A stretch of 49,575 nucleotides of DNA. Origin: Caulobacterales bacterium (GTDB lineage Bacteria > Pseudomonadota > Alphaproteobacteria > Caulobacterales > Parvularculaceae). The number at the start of each line of letters is the position of its first letter. The stretch's first letter is position 1. A program made the position numbers and the translations under genes. Of the stretch, positions 1 through 8,687 are shown piece after piece. The stretch lies in contig JACKIL010000015.1 in NCBI GenBank assembly GCA_020638525.1, positions 1-49,575 of the forward strand. The letters are read 5' to 3'. Below the pieces are notes generated by a model. It did not search any database. It was given only the letters and a program-made list of their open reading frames with translations, and had not been told where the DNA came from.

Positions 1-756
1 CCAGCCACAGCGAAGGGAGCTGAGACCATAAGTTTTCGTGAGGCTGTTCAGCCTTACAATATTGGGCGCTGACGCCTGTGCGGGCGTCTTCGCTCCGTCG
101 ATCTCGGCGTAATCGCGGTAAACTTCGTCCACCACGACGATCACATTCTTCGCCTGCGCGCCTTTCGCCAATCTGGCGATGACATCTTCCGAGAGCATGG
201 CGCCGCTCGGATTGTGCAGGTTTGAAAGAACGATCATGCGCGTCTTCGGCGTGATACGCGCGAGGACCACGTCCGGGTCCACTTGAAATGACGGCGCACT
301 CCGCTGGAAGAAATCTACCCCCACGCCCATCGCCGTCGCAAAATCCCAGAAAATGTCGAAGCCGGGTTCTTCGACGAGCACGCGCTCGCCCGGATTAAGC
401 AACACCCGATAAAGAAAGGAGAGGCCCGCCATGACACCGGTCGTGCACAGAATATTTTCTTCCGGTGCGCCATACCGTTTCGAGAGCGCCCGGCTGAGGC
501 ACTTGTTGTTCCCCACAATGACCATTTGGTAGCATGGCGTCAGCTCGCCCGTGAAATTCTTCGCGGCAAGTGAGCGCAATAACGCCAACGGCTCCGAGAC
601 AGAGCTCGCGAGCATGGATACTGCGTCACGCTTCTCACTAAAAAGCCGGCCGAACGTTTCACCCATCCAGCTCGCATAGGTCTCGCCGACGTTACCTACG
701 CTTGCGCTGGGCTTCATCGGGCGGTGTCCTTCAATATCGGGCCGATCATTCTGCAT
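1..756 (-). CDS. PLP-dependent aminotransferase, fold type I (HisC/class I-II), C-terminus beyond window
   Basis: This gene is cut by the left edge: 252 codons are visible, ending in the PLP-lysine region. Seen: an N-terminal part with no signal peptide, the substrate/cofactor loop LSNLHNPSG, the PLP pyridine-nitrogen aspartate in VVVDEVYRDY, and the Schiff-base lysine K241 in SLTKTYGLSSLRCGW. Family knowledge: such enzymes move an amino group between an amino acid and a 2-oxo acid in the cytoplasm; the substrate cannot be read from these motifs. The ATG at 756 lies 10 bp after the stop of the upstream cyclodeaminase-like gene, so it belongs to the same minus-strand operon. A second ATG at 717 is possible. 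It is similar in type to the aminotransferase at 43159 but clearly a different protein. Inference: it handles the amino acid released by the neighbouring peptidase and amidohydrolase. Confidence 0.85.
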   Translation of the reverse strand, partial: MQNDRPDIEGHRPMKPSASVGNVGETYASWMGETFGRLFSEKRDAVSMLASSVSEPLALLRSLAAKNFTGELTPCYQMVIVGNNKCLSRALSKRYGAPEENILCTTGVMAGLSFLYRVLLNPGERVLVEEPGFDIFWDFATAMGVGVDFFQRSAPSFQVDPDVVLARITPKTRMIVLSNLHNPSGAMLSEDVIARLAKGAQAKNVIVVVDEVYRDYAEIDGAKTPAQASAPNIVRLNSLTKTYGLSSLRCGW

Positions 757-766
757 GGCGCGTCCG

Positions 767-1753
767 TCATACGGCCTTGCGCTCATCCCGGCGCGCCGCA
801 GTTTCGTTGCTTTCGATCTTTCTCATCAGCAGCGCCGAGGCCGCCAGGTCCTGAACTATGTGTCCCAGTGACTTATATACGGTAATTTCATTCGGCGAAC
901 GCCTGCCGACGACCTTTCCAGCGAATACCTCGCCGATTTCCCCGGCTATATGCTGGTCGTCGACGAGGCCGGCGGCCTTCGCATAAAGAAATTCCGCTCC
1001 TTGCGAGATCACGCCTTCGCGCGAATCCGCAATAAAACGCGACCGCCTCACGAGCTCGTTATCGATTTCAGATGGTCCCGCAAAGCTCGAGCCCACGGCG
1101 TTCACATGCGCGCCAGCTTTAACCCAGCGCCCTTCGAGCACAGGCTCTTTCGCCGCCGTGACCGTACAGATGATGTCGGCGCTTTCCACGGCATCACGCG
1201 CAGAGTCCGTCGGACGAACGGGAATTCCAATCGACCCGGAAAGACGCTCCGCAAAAGCACTGGCCCGTTCGAATGATCGCCCCCAGACCTGAACGTCCTC
1301 CAGCTTGCGCACTTCGCAGATCGCGTGAGCGTGCGTCCAAGCCTGCTCGCCATATCCAAGCAGAGCGAGCCGCGACGCGTCAGGCAGCGCCAGCGCATCC
1401 GTCGCCGCCGCGCTTGCAGATGCGGTTCGTATTGCTGTGACCGAGCCCGCTTCAATGACGAGCATCGGCTCTCCGGTTTCTGAATCGAACAGGACGATAA
1501 CGCCTTGGTGAGAAGGTTTGCCGAGTGCAAAATTTCCGGGATAGGCGCTCACGATTTTTGTTCCGAAAACGCCTGCGAAGCCGAGCGCGCCCGGCATGAC
1601 TCCCATTACAGCGCCGTCGCCAAGATCCAGAATGGATCTCAGATGCTGCTTCGTCTTTCCCGCCGAAAAAGCAGCCATCGCCTCACGCATCGCCGGGATG
1701 CATTCCGCAAAGGTCAAGCGATGGTGCACATATTCTGCGTCGATAATCCGCAT
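767..1753 (-). CDS. Ornithine cyclodeaminase / mu-crystallin family NAD(P)-dependent enzyme
   Basis: A 328-residue protein of normal length for the OCD/mu-crystallin family. Seen: the N-terminal substrate domain with GTKIVSAYPGN and its conserved lysine, the segment AIRTASASAAATDAL typical of the family, and a Rossmann motif LLGYGEQAWTHA where GxGxQA is usual. The family includes ornithine cyclodeaminase, alanine dehydrogenase (archaeal type), ketimine reductase and opine-type enzymes, so the substrate is open. It acts in the cytoplasm on an amino acid or imino acid with NAD(H). Its ATG at 1753 directly abuts the TAG of the amidohydrolase (1754-1756) with no spacer, so translation is probably coupled. 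It is followed after 10 bp by the aminotransferase. Together these suggest amino-acid deamination after import and hydrolysis; that role is inference. Confidence 0.85.
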   Translation of the reverse strand: MRIIDAEYVHHRLTFAECIPAMREAMAAFSAGKTKQHLRSILDLGDGAVMGVMPGALGFAGVFGTKIVSAYPGNFALGKPSHQGVIVLFDSETGEPMLVIEAGSVTAIRTASASAAATDALALPDASRLALLGYGEQAWTHAHAICEVRKLEDVQVWGRSFERASAFAERLSGSIGIPVRPTDSARDAVESADIICTVTAAKEPVLEGRWVKAGAHVNAVGSSFAGPSEIDNELVRRSRFIADSREGVISQGAEFLYAKAAGLVDDQHIAGEIGEVFAGKVVGRRSPNEITVYKSLGHIVQDLAASALLMRKIESNETAARRDERKAV

Positions 1754-3817
1754 CTAGTGTTGCTCCAGATGCGGCGGCTGCGAGAAAGGCTTGAAGGCGA
1801 GCGCTTCGTAGATTTCGCTCGGAAAATAGATGCTGTCGCCGCGTGACACGAGCTTGGCGCCACGGACATTGCTGATATCTTCCAGCGGATCGTTCGGGAC
1901 GAGGAAGAAATCGGCGTATTTCCCTGTCTTGATCGATCCGAGCATTTGGTCGCGCTTCAGATATTTCTCGGCTGCGAGCGTGGCGAGGCGCATCACTTCG
2001 GCGTTCGGAATGCCCGCTTCCGCGTAAAGCTCCAGTTCGCGATGCACGGTGAAACCCGTCGCGTCGTCCGTACCCGGCAGCATCTGAATGCCATTGCCAT
2101 AGAGAAGGCCCATCACTTCCACCAGCTTTTTAAAACCGAGTTGATATTCATCATCGGCCCCTGGCGCATCGAGCGGCACAAAGGTGCGTTTGCGATATCT
2201 CTGATAGCCGATCGGCGCGTGCGAAAGATACGCCGCATCGCCTTCGGCAATTTCGCCGGCGCGGCTTAGCATAAGGCGTTCAAGGATGACCGTCGTGGTA
2301 TCAAGCGCGACGCCATGTTCCTTCATCAGGGCGACGGTGCGCTTTACTTTCGGATCGTCAAGGCTCAGATGCGCGCCTCGCGCAAGGCCTGTAAGGCGTA
2401 AAGGCGTTCGCGTATCCTCTCCCTCTTTCAGGAGCCAACCAAGTTCAAGCTGGTTGATGTGCGCGATGTCATCATATCCGGCGAGAATGGCGTCGTCCGG
2501 CGACATGAAGGCCGGCACATGCCCTGTCACGCCCATGCCGAGCCGATGAGCTTCCGCCGCCATCGGTTTCACCCATTCCGGGTTGATGGAATTGTAGAGC
2601 TTGATCTGGAAAAACCCGTGGTCGGCGTACCAGCGCACGTCATCGAGGCCTTGCTCCAGCGTATCCGCAATGAACGCCACCCGGGCGGAATAATTGCTGC
2701 GCCCTTCGATGAAGCCATTGCGCACGATTCTGGGGCCGGCGAGCACGCCCGCATCATAGTCTTCGCTCAGTTTGATGATCATTTCCGGATCATTTCCCTG
2801 ATCGCGAGTCGCCGTAACGCCAGCCGCAATGTAAAAGAGGCCAGACCACATCGTGTCGTGCGCATGCATGTCGTGCAGACCCGGAACGAGCACGCCGCCT
2901 TCGCCGTCGATCACGACCTCCCCTTCCCGGGGCTTGGCGACGGGATCGTCATAATCGATCGCCGCAATCTTGCCGTGAAACACCGTGACGCGCGCAAGAC
3001 CGCTGGTGACGCCTTTCTCCGTATCGAGAATACGCACGTTCTGATAATGGATCGGGCCGTCGAACTTGTGAGCGAGCTTGCTTTGAAGCTCTTCGGCCAT
3101 ATCCCGGGTCAACTTGTTTGACAGCGCTTCAAGGCGCGGCGCCTCGCTTTCGAAACCTTCGCGAATGGTCACCGACTCGGTCGCGCTGCCGCCTGGCACA
3201 GTAGCGGCGAGATCGCCTTGCTTGTCGAGCATGAAAAAGGACGGCGTCAGGTCGACGCCGCTGATCGCGTAGATATCGACGGGGATTGTATTCTTCCCGG
3301 CCTTGAGCTGGTCCGAGCCGATCCGCTTCAGGCGCATCGTTCCGCCGGGCAGCACGGCGAGCTCATCGCGCTTCGTTTTCAGGAACACCTTCGCGTAGAC
3401 GCCATTGCTCCACGGGCTCGTATCGTTTGCGATATAGACGCCAGGTTTAACCGCCTCGACATCACCGCTATCGGCCTGGCTACGCCATTTCGCGCGGCCG
3501 TCTTTCCAAACGTATTCCTCGTCGACAGCGCCGCCGAACGTCGATTCTCCCTGAACAGACCATTCCAGAAGATCGCCATTCTTGTTCGTAACAATACGCT
3601 CGGTCCATTTCGGACCGCGTCCGTTATTACGGACGATATAGTCAAGCTCTGTGACGCCGCCTTTGATCTCCGCCTTCAGCGACCCGACCTTTTCACCATT
3701 GCTTATGACAGAGAATGTCTTCGTCTTCGTCTCCGCGCTCGCCTGCCCGACAAGCACTGCGACCGATAGCAAAGAAACGCAAAGCGCTTTGGTGCAGGCT
3801 TTCACTATAACGTTCAT
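1754..3817 (-). CDS. Secreted metal-dependent amidohydrolase with extra N-terminal beta domain
   Basis: A 687-residue protein. Residues 1-28 are a Sec signal peptide ending QASA, so it should act in the periplasm. The C-terminal half is an amidohydrolase-superfamily barrel: D-x-H-x-H at 316-320, K406 in FFQIKLYN at the usual metal-bridging position, H433 in TGHVPA, H453 in IAHINQ and D584 in PGTDDA, which complete a typical binuclear site. The family contains imidazolonepropionase-like and Xaa-Pro/Arg dipeptidase-like hydrolases. The roughly 220 residues between signal and barrel form an extension rich in short beta-type segments that I do not recognise; plain family members lack it. ATG at 3817 has AAGGGA 6 nt upstream. 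It sits 81 bp after the S10 peptidase and abuts the OCD gene. Inference: it cleaves an amide or dipeptide delivered by the TonB receptor. The exact substrate is unknown. Confidence 0.85.
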   Translation of the reverse strand: MNVIVKACTKALCVSLLSVAVLVGQASAETKTKTFSVISNGEKVGSLKAEIKGGVTELDYIVRNNGRGPKWTERIVTNKNGDLLEWSVQGESTFGGAVDEEYVWKDGRAKWRSQADSGDVEAVKPGVYIANDTSPWSNGVYAKVFLKTKRDELAVLPGGTMRLKRIGSDQLKAGKNTIPVDIYAISGVDLTPSFFMLDKQGDLAATVPGGSATESVTIREGFESEAPRLEALSNKLTRDMAEELQSKLAHKFDGPIHYQNVRILDTEKGVTSGLARVTVFHGKIAAIDYDDPVAKPREGEVVIDGEGGVLVPGLHDMHAHDTMWSGLFYIAAGVTATRDQGNDPEMIIKLSEDYDAGVLAGPRIVRNGFIEGRSNYSARVAFIADTLEQGLDDVRWYADHGFFQIKLYNSINPEWVKPMAAEAHRLGMGVTGHVPAFMSPDDAILAGYDDIAHINQLELGWLLKEGEDTRTPLRLTGLARGAHLSLDDPKVKRTVALMKEHGVALDTTTVILERLMLSRAGEIAEGDAAYLSHAPIGYQRYRKRTFVPLDAPGADDEYQLGFKKLVEVMGLLYGNGIQMLPGTDDATGFTVHRELELYAEAGIPNAEVMRLATLAAEKYLKRDQMLGSIKTGKYADFFLVPNDPLEDISNVRGAKLVSRGDSIYFPSEIYEALAFKPFSQPPHLEQH

Positions 3818-3898
3818 GACGTTCCCTTCAATTTCAGCGCTGCGATCTGACAGATCGCGACTCCGATTTCGCCGTCTGGCAATGGGGCCGCGCCCAGC

Positions 3899-5413
3899 CT
3901 ACGGCATTTCGCAATTCAAGAATGTACGAAGGTCTGCTTTGACGAACGGACGCGCCTCAGGGTCGGCAGCTGTTGCGTGCCCGGCTTCATATTCCCGAAT
4001 CTCGAACCGATCTTCGGGGAAGCCTAGTTGAGATTGTAGGTAGCGGTGTGTACCTACGCTTGAGAGACCGTCATAGATTCCCGAGACGATCATCGCCCGG
4101 AAATCAGGATCGGCGAACGCCGCTTTCAGTTGCTCCGGCCAGTCATAATCAACAAAAGGCGTACGCTTGCCCCAGTCCGGGCTGCAAAGCCCCGCGCCTG
4201 CGACATAGTCACTGCAGCCCTGCCCCCATTCCCACGAGCTGAAAGAGTCTGGCGCGAAGATGCGGTACTCGACGCCATCGAGTTTTACGCCAAGTTCGTC
4301 TTGCATGTAGCTGCTCAGAACCGCTTGCTCGAACCGATAAGCATCCGTTGGGTCGCCCCCGTGCTCCTTCTTCGATGTCGCCTCTTCCACGACACGCGTA
4401 TCGTTCGCGTTAAGCGCTTTTCCGGGAATTAGCGTGCGATTGAAGATGTGCTTCGCGATGGCGAGATCGTGTTCAAGAAAATAAGACTGCGGAATGCTCG
4501 TATACCGCTCAAGCTCGCCGGCGACTTTCTTGCGCTTGCTCTCTGAAAGCGACCATCCCATGGCGAGCGCCGGCAGATACTCCTCCATCGAAAAGCGGTA
4601 CGCCTCATCGAGATAAGCCTTAAGCGACATCCCGCGCATATCCGCCTTGCCGTGATAGGCGGCGGTCATCGCCAGCACAGGCAAACTGACTGCCGTGCTG
4701 ACAATATTGTGCGCTCTGCGCGATGTTTCCATCAGGAAGATCGAGTCGCCGAAAATGATCTGGCCGTCGAGCTTAACGCCTTCCCGGCGCAGCTGCGAGC
4801 CGGCGACAACCTGCCGGATCGACCCGTAACTCTCACCGAGAATGTATAGCGGCGAGTCTTCCCGGCCATGCGCCTTGCGCCATTGGCGGATGAGCTGAAC
4901 GACGGAGTCCGGATCGCCGGTCGTCGAATAGAAATAGGCTCGGCTCTCTTCTTTCAGCAGCCGGCTGAACCCTGTCTCAGCCGGGTCGAAGAACACGAGA
5001 TCCGCAATGTCGAGAAGACTGTCCGGATTATCCGCGAACTCGATTTTTTCAGCGCTGTTCGCCTTAAAGCGCTCGCGCGAGTCTTCCGTCGGCTGCCTCG
5101 GCCCCAACTCCGTGTGAAGGCCAAGGGCTGCCGCGCTTGGACCACCATTGAAGAGAAAAACAACTGGCCGCTTCTTCGTGTCTTTTACGTCGGAACGAAC
5201 ATAGGACGTCGCAAAAAGGCTCAGCGCCTCATCGCCATCCGCATCTTTCACTTTATATTCTTCGACGGCGGCGACATATGAGACAGGCTCGCCTTCGATC
5301 GTGGCGGTGTGCTCACTGACGAAGTTGCGCCCGCTCGCCGCTGCAGCGGGGGCAGACAATGACGTCGCGACAACTCCCAAAAATGCTGACGCGAGTAGCC
5401 CGCGGAAACGCAT
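3899..5413 (-). CDS. Secreted serine carboxypeptidase-like protein (peptidase family S10)
   Basis: 504 residues with a signal peptide (1-26, ending SAPAAAA), so periplasmic. Alpha/beta-hydrolase fold of the S10 type: the oxyanion-hole motif FNGGPSAAALG (residues 88-98), nucleophile Ser195 in GESYG, Asp448 in SGIYDG and His479 in EAGHA. The spacing matches serine carboxypeptidases. Family knowledge: S10 enzymes remove C-terminal residues from peptides, and bacterial members are uncommon compared with eukaryotic ones and often act on modified peptides. The ATG at 5413 has GGAG upstream. It lies between the TonB receptor and the amidohydrolase on the same strand, consistent with processing of imported peptide in the periplasm. 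A strong terminator separates it from the receptor, so it may depend on read-through or on a weak promoter inside 5414-5475. Confidence 0.88.
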   Translation of the reverse strand: MRFRGLLASAFLGVVATSLSAPAAAASGRNFVSEHTATIEGEPVSYVAAVEEYKVKDADGDEALSLFATSYVRSDVKDTKKRPVVFLFNGGPSAAALGLHTELGPRQPTEDSRERFKANSAEKIEFADNPDSLLDIADLVFFDPAETGFSRLLKEESRAYFYSTTGDPDSVVQLIRQWRKAHGREDSPLYILGESYGSIRQVVAGSQLRREGVKLDGQIIFGDSIFLMETSRRAHNIVSTAVSLPVLAMTAAYHGKADMRGMSLKAYLDEAYRFSMEEYLPALAMGWSLSESKRKKVAGELERYTSIPQSYFLEHDLAIAKHIFNRTLIPGKALNANDTRVVEEATSKKEHGGDPTDAYRFEQAVLSSYMQDELGVKLDGVEYRIFAPDSFSSWEWGQGCSDYVAGAGLCSPDWGKRTPFVDYDWPEQLKAAFADPDFRAMIVSGIYDGLSSVGTHRYLQSQLGFPEDRFEIREYEAGHATAADPEARPFVKADLRTFLNCEMP

Positions 5414-5475
5414 AATCCATACTCCGCCAAATCGAATTTCAACAATCCAGAGAGGGCGTATAGGCCCAAAGAAAA

Positions 5476-5510
5476 CAATGGGCTGGCGCCAGAGCGGCGC
5501 CAGCCCATTG
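5476..5510 (-). terminator. Rho-independent terminator after TonB receptor
   Basis: A perfect 15-bp stem (5476-5490 with 5496-5510) around a 5-nt loop, rich in G and C (core GGGCTGGCGCC / GGCGCCAGCCC), lies 11 bp past the receptor stop codon. On the minus strand it is followed by a T-rich tract (TTTTCTTT just below 5476). This is a classic intrinsic terminator placed inside an otherwise co-directional cluster. Confidence 0.85.
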
Positions 5511-5521
5511 AGTTTGGTCTA

Positions 5522-7753
5522 CTAGAAGTCTCTTGAGAGAGTGAACCCGATGAGGCGGGGTTGCGTGAAAACGACCGTCGGAACGTTTGTGCCGTTTCTG
5601 TTGTTAGCGGCGACGACACCTTCTTCGTTCGTCAGGTTACGAACGTAAAAGTTGAGAGTCCAAACCTCCTGGAATTCAAGTCCCGCCTGCAGGTCGAGTA
5701 GATTGTAGGACGGAAGCGTGAAACGTGGCCGCGTTGCGGCCGGAGCATTGGTCTTGAACGCGCTCTGGCGGTCGCCAACGTAAGTGTAAGACAGGCCGAA
5801 GTACCCGGAGAGGTCCGACGACAATTCGAAGGATTTGCGAGCCGACACAGTTCCCGCCCACTTTGCGGAGAACGGAAGCTGATCGCCTTTAAACCCTTCA
5901 AGCGTATCGACGCCGACAAATGTCGGAAGGTCTTCGGTCAGCTCTGCATCTGTATACGCGATGTTGCCAGAGATATCGAAGGTCTCAAACGGCGTCCAAA
6001 CCGCTGCAACTTCAACACCCCGGCTACGCGCTTTGCCGCCATTCGTGAGATAGGTGAACTGATTGACCGAGTTCGTGTTCTGCAGCTGGATGTCTTTCCA
6101 GTCGATCTGGAAGACCGACATGTCGACAGTAAGCTGATCGGGAACGATCTCGCCCTTGAGACCGACTTCATAGTTGATGACAGAGTCAGATCCAAAGGAA
6201 GTCTCCGGCGCAACGGAAGTGTTCGGCCCGCCCGGACGGTAGCCGCTTGCAATACGCGCATAACCCATGATGTCCGGCGTGAAGTGATAGCTCGGAGAGA
6301 CAAGCCAGGTGAAGGCGTCGTCTTTCGACGGCGTCGTCACCGATGAGCTTGGCCCGAATGCGGCTTCCGCAGGACCATCGATGATGGTCTGTTCATCGGA
6401 GCTTTGTTTATTCTTCGCGAAACGCCCGCCAACCTGAATGTCAAACTTGTCCGTCACGTGATAAGTGGCGGAAGCAAAGCCGGCATATTCCTTGTAGGAT
6501 TGCGGGCCGGCGCCGATGTAAGGCGTCGCGAACAGGCTGCCTCCTGCATCGAACATGAAGAGCGTTTGTTCGAGCGTTGCATCTTCATCCATGTAGAAGA
6601 AGCCGACAAGCCAGTCGAATCTCTCACTTTGTGATCCAAGGCGAATTTCCTGCGTCAGCTTCTCTGACGAACCGCCATTCGCGATCGTGACCGCAAAGCC
6701 CGGAGGAGCAGAATAGAGCCCGCCGAGGAGACCGCCGAAGACGGCCGTGACGTCATTTGAAAGCAGGTTGTCGACTTTGCCCCAGGAAGTGATCGACGTC
6801 AGCTGCGCCCAGTCGAGATCCCAGTCGATCCGTCCCGAATAGAGCGCAAAAGTCTGATCGCCAAAGGAAGGCAGCGTGCTGAGCGTCGTCAGGTCGTCGT
6901 AGAACGGATCAAACGTCGTCACCGTGGTCGGATCGACCGAACATTGCGGGCAGACGCGGATGGCGCCGCTCGAGAAGCTGAGGTCGCTATATTCGGTATT
7001 TACCTCTTGGCGCAGGGCCGAAAGCGTGACTTTCAGATTTTCCGAAAGATTCATGCGCAGCGCAACGCGGCCGCCCCATGATTCTCTTTCGTTCACGTCT
7101 TCTTCTTCGAAGCCGGCGCGAACGTTGTCGAGATAGGCCGGATCGGTCCGGTAGAACCCGCTGACGGAAATCGCCGCGAGATCTTCCGCGATCGGGACGT
7201 TGACAGAACCACGAGCAGAATAGCCCATTTCACCGTCTTTGACGGTATTGGCGCCGACTTCCATACGACCGTAGAAGTCCGTCGTGCTCGGCTCGCGCGT
7301 CACATATTTGATGAGCCCGCCGAGGCTCGATGCGCCGTAGAGCGTGCCTTGCGGGCCGCGCAGCACTTCGATGCGATCGACCGTGCCTGGGTCGAAATCC
7401 GGAATGACCGGCTGCGAAGCGTTGGTGACGCCGCCGAAAGGAATGTCGTCGATCAGAATGGCGAGGGTCGGGTTGGTCTGCCCGCCCGTCGTAATGCCGC
7501 GCAGCGACAGGTCTGCAGCGCGCGGACCGCCATATTGGAAACCTGGAATGCGATTATAGACGTCCTTTAATTGGACAAGGTTCTTCTGCGCCAGATCTTC
7601 AGCTGACACTGCTGTCACCGGCACCGGAACATCCAGCAAGCGCTCCTCGCGCTTCTGTGCGGTGACGACGATCGTGTCAGATGACTGGGCGTAGGCCGCC
7701 GGCGCGCCGGCGATGATCGATGTGCCTAGAATGATTGCCTTATAGCTCTTCAT
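5522..7753 (-). CDS. TonB-dependent outer-membrane receptor
   Basis: 743 residues. Signal peptide 1-22 (AAYAQ), then a TonB-box-like start DTIVVTAQKREERL, the plug domain with VDRIEVLRGPQGTLYGASSLGG and a 22-strand barrel ending in aromatic FTLSRDF. No N-terminal signalling extension is present, so it is a plain transporter and not a FecA-type transducer. It imports a substrate too large or scarce for porins using TonB-ExbBD energy. Context: first gene of the minus-strand cluster with a secreted S10 peptidase and amidohydrolase, which favours a peptide or acyl-amino-acid ligand over iron; this is inference. It diverges from the YheO-type regulator gene, with overlapping promoters in the 163-bp gap. 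ATG at 7753 is preceded by AAGGAGGGG. Confidence 0.93.
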   Translation of the reverse strand: MKSYKAIILGTSIIAGAPAAYAQSSDTIVVTAQKREERLLDVPVPVTAVSAEDLAQKNLVQLKDVYNRIPGFQYGGPRAADLSLRGITTGGQTNPTLAILIDDIPFGGVTNASQPVIPDFDPGTVDRIEVLRGPQGTLYGASSLGGLIKYVTREPSTTDFYGRMEVGANTVKDGEMGYSARGSVNVPIAEDLAAISVSGFYRTDPAYLDNVRAGFEEEDVNERESWGGRVALRMNLSENLKVTLSALRQEVNTEYSDLSFSSGAIRVCPQCSVDPTTVTTFDPFYDDLTTLSTLPSFGDQTFALYSGRIDWDLDWAQLTSITSWGKVDNLLSNDVTAVFGGLLGGLYSAPPGFAVTIANGGSSEKLTQEIRLGSQSERFDWLVGFFYMDEDATLEQTLFMFDAGGSLFATPYIGAGPQSYKEYAGFASATYHVTDKFDIQVGGRFAKNKQSSDEQTIIDGPAEAAFGPSSSVTTPSKDDAFTWLVSPSYHFTPDIMGYARIASGYRPGGPNTSVAPETSFGSDSVINYEVGLKGEIVPDQLTVDMSVFQIDWKDIQLQNTNSVNQFTYLTNGGKARSRGVEVAAVWTPFETFDISGNIAYTDAELTEDLPTFVGVDTLEGFKGDQLPFSAKWAGTVSARKSFELSSDLSGYFGLSYTYVGDRQSAFKTNAPAATRPRFTLPSYNLLDLQAGLEFQEVWTLNFYVRNLTNEEGVVAANNRNGTNVPTVVFTQPRLIGFTLSRDF

Positions 7754-7849
7754 GGACCCCTCCTTGGTCGCCCCCTCTAGGTTTTCCCGAAAAACCGGCT
7801 AGTTTCCGAGACTTGGGGGAGCAAACTGGCTCCGCCCACCAGAGAGAGC

Positions 7850-7869
7850 GTTTCTACACTTTGTGAAAC
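7850..7869. promoter_or_regulatory. Candidate operator palindrome between divergent promoters
   Basis: Imperfect dyad GTTTC-TA-CAC-TTT-GTG-AAAC. It covers the -35 of the rightward promoter and touches the -10 of the leftward one, where a regulator would control both the TonB cluster and its own gene. The binding protein is inferred to be the adjacent YheO-type regulator. Confidence 0.4.
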
Positions 7870-7889
7870 TTAGCGACGCTTTGTATAAT
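7861..7889 (+). promoter_or_regulatory. Candidate sigma-70 promoter of YheO-type regulator gene
   Basis: TTGTGA (7861-7866), 17-bp spacer and perfect TATAAT (7884-7889). Transcription would start near 7896, leaving a short leader with the ribosome site AAAAGGGGG before ATG 7917. The -35 lies inside the palindrome 7850-7869, which suggests autoregulation. Confidence 0.6.
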
Positions 7890-7896
7890 ATGTCAA
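7867..7896 (-). promoter_or_regulatory. Candidate promoter of TonB receptor gene
   Basis: On the minus strand a perfect TTGACA (7896-7891) is followed after 17-18 bp by CTAAGT/TAAGTT (7873-7867), a weak -10. The weak -10 suggests a need for activation. It overlaps the opposite promoter and the palindrome at 7850-7869. Confidence 0.45.
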
Positions 7897-7916
7897 GAAT
7901 GTAAAAGGGGGTCGAC

Positions 7917-8687
7917 ATGTCCGAAGCCAAGGCGAAATTACCCAAACTGACCAAGGCGGGCGTCAGCCAGCCCTCCGATGGACGGCCAGATGAGCACAAA
8001 TTGCTTGTCGATATGCTCGCCGGAATCGCAGAGGCGCTTCAGGAGACCGTCAGCGCCCATACTGAAATCGTAATCCACGATCTCCATTGCCCGGAGAAGT
8101 CGATCGTCAAGATCATCAACGGGCACGTCAGCGGACGAAAAGAAGGGCAATCCATCCTGTCCGTCATGTCCGACGACAAGGGCCTTTGGAAGCTCGTCTC
8201 CAGCGAAGTGCCTTCAGATCCCTATGGCGTCACCGCCATCAAAAACTATCAGTGTACGACGCGAGATGGACGCCTCCTCTACTCTTCTTCCGTCATCATC
8301 AACGACCTGCAGGGCGCGCCGGCGACCGCCTTCTGCGTCAATTCGGACCGTGAAGGCCTGCTGAAGACGCTACGCGATTTCGAAAGAACGCTCCTCCCCC
8401 TCTCGAAACCGAAAGAAGACTTGCACGAGAAACAAGTCTCCGGCGGCGAAGACAGCGAGCTTACAATGGAGGAGTTGATCAACGAAATTATCGACACCTC
8501 GCTCGCAGAATATGGCTCGGCGCCAGAGCGCATGACGAAGAACGAGAAACTCTCTGCAGTTGCTAAAATGAAAAGTCGCGGCCTCTTTCTCATTCGCGGT
8601 TCAGTGGAACTCGTAGCCAGCAGGCTCGGAGCTACGCGCCATACGATCTACAATTATCTCGATGAAGCGGATGGAGATGGCAAATAG
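7917..8687 (+). CDS. YheO/DauR-type transcriptional regulator (PAS-like domain plus HTH)
   Basis: 256 residues. The N-terminal two thirds (about residues 27-160) match the YheO-like PAS domain: LQETVSAHTEIVIHDL, SIVKIINGHVSGR and the conserved stretch around YSSSVIINDLQG. The C-terminal 60 residues are the associated helix-turn-helix with VASRLGATRHTIYNYLDE. Family knowledge: the characterised member DauR of Pseudomonas regulates D-arginine/D-lysine catabolism; most others are uncharacterised ligand sensors. Residues 1-25 are a poorly conserved lysine-rich tail. It diverges from the TonB receptor operon and probably controls it. With an ornithine-cyclodeaminase family enzyme and an aminotransferase downstream in that operon, an amino-acid-derived inducer is plausible but not shown. 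Confidence 0.85.
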   Translation: MSEAKAKLPKLTKAGVSQPSDGRPDEHKLLVDMLAGIAEALQETVSAHTEIVIHDLHCPEKSIVKIINGHVSGRKEGQSILSVMSDDKGLWKLVSSEVPSDPYGVTAIKNYQCTTRDGRLLYSSSVIINDLQGAPATAFCVNSDREGLLKTLRDFERTLLPLSKPKEDLHEKQVSGGEDSELTMEELINEIIDTSLAEYGSAPERMTKNEKLSAVAKMKSRGLFLIRGSVELVASRLGATRHTIYNYLDEADGDGK

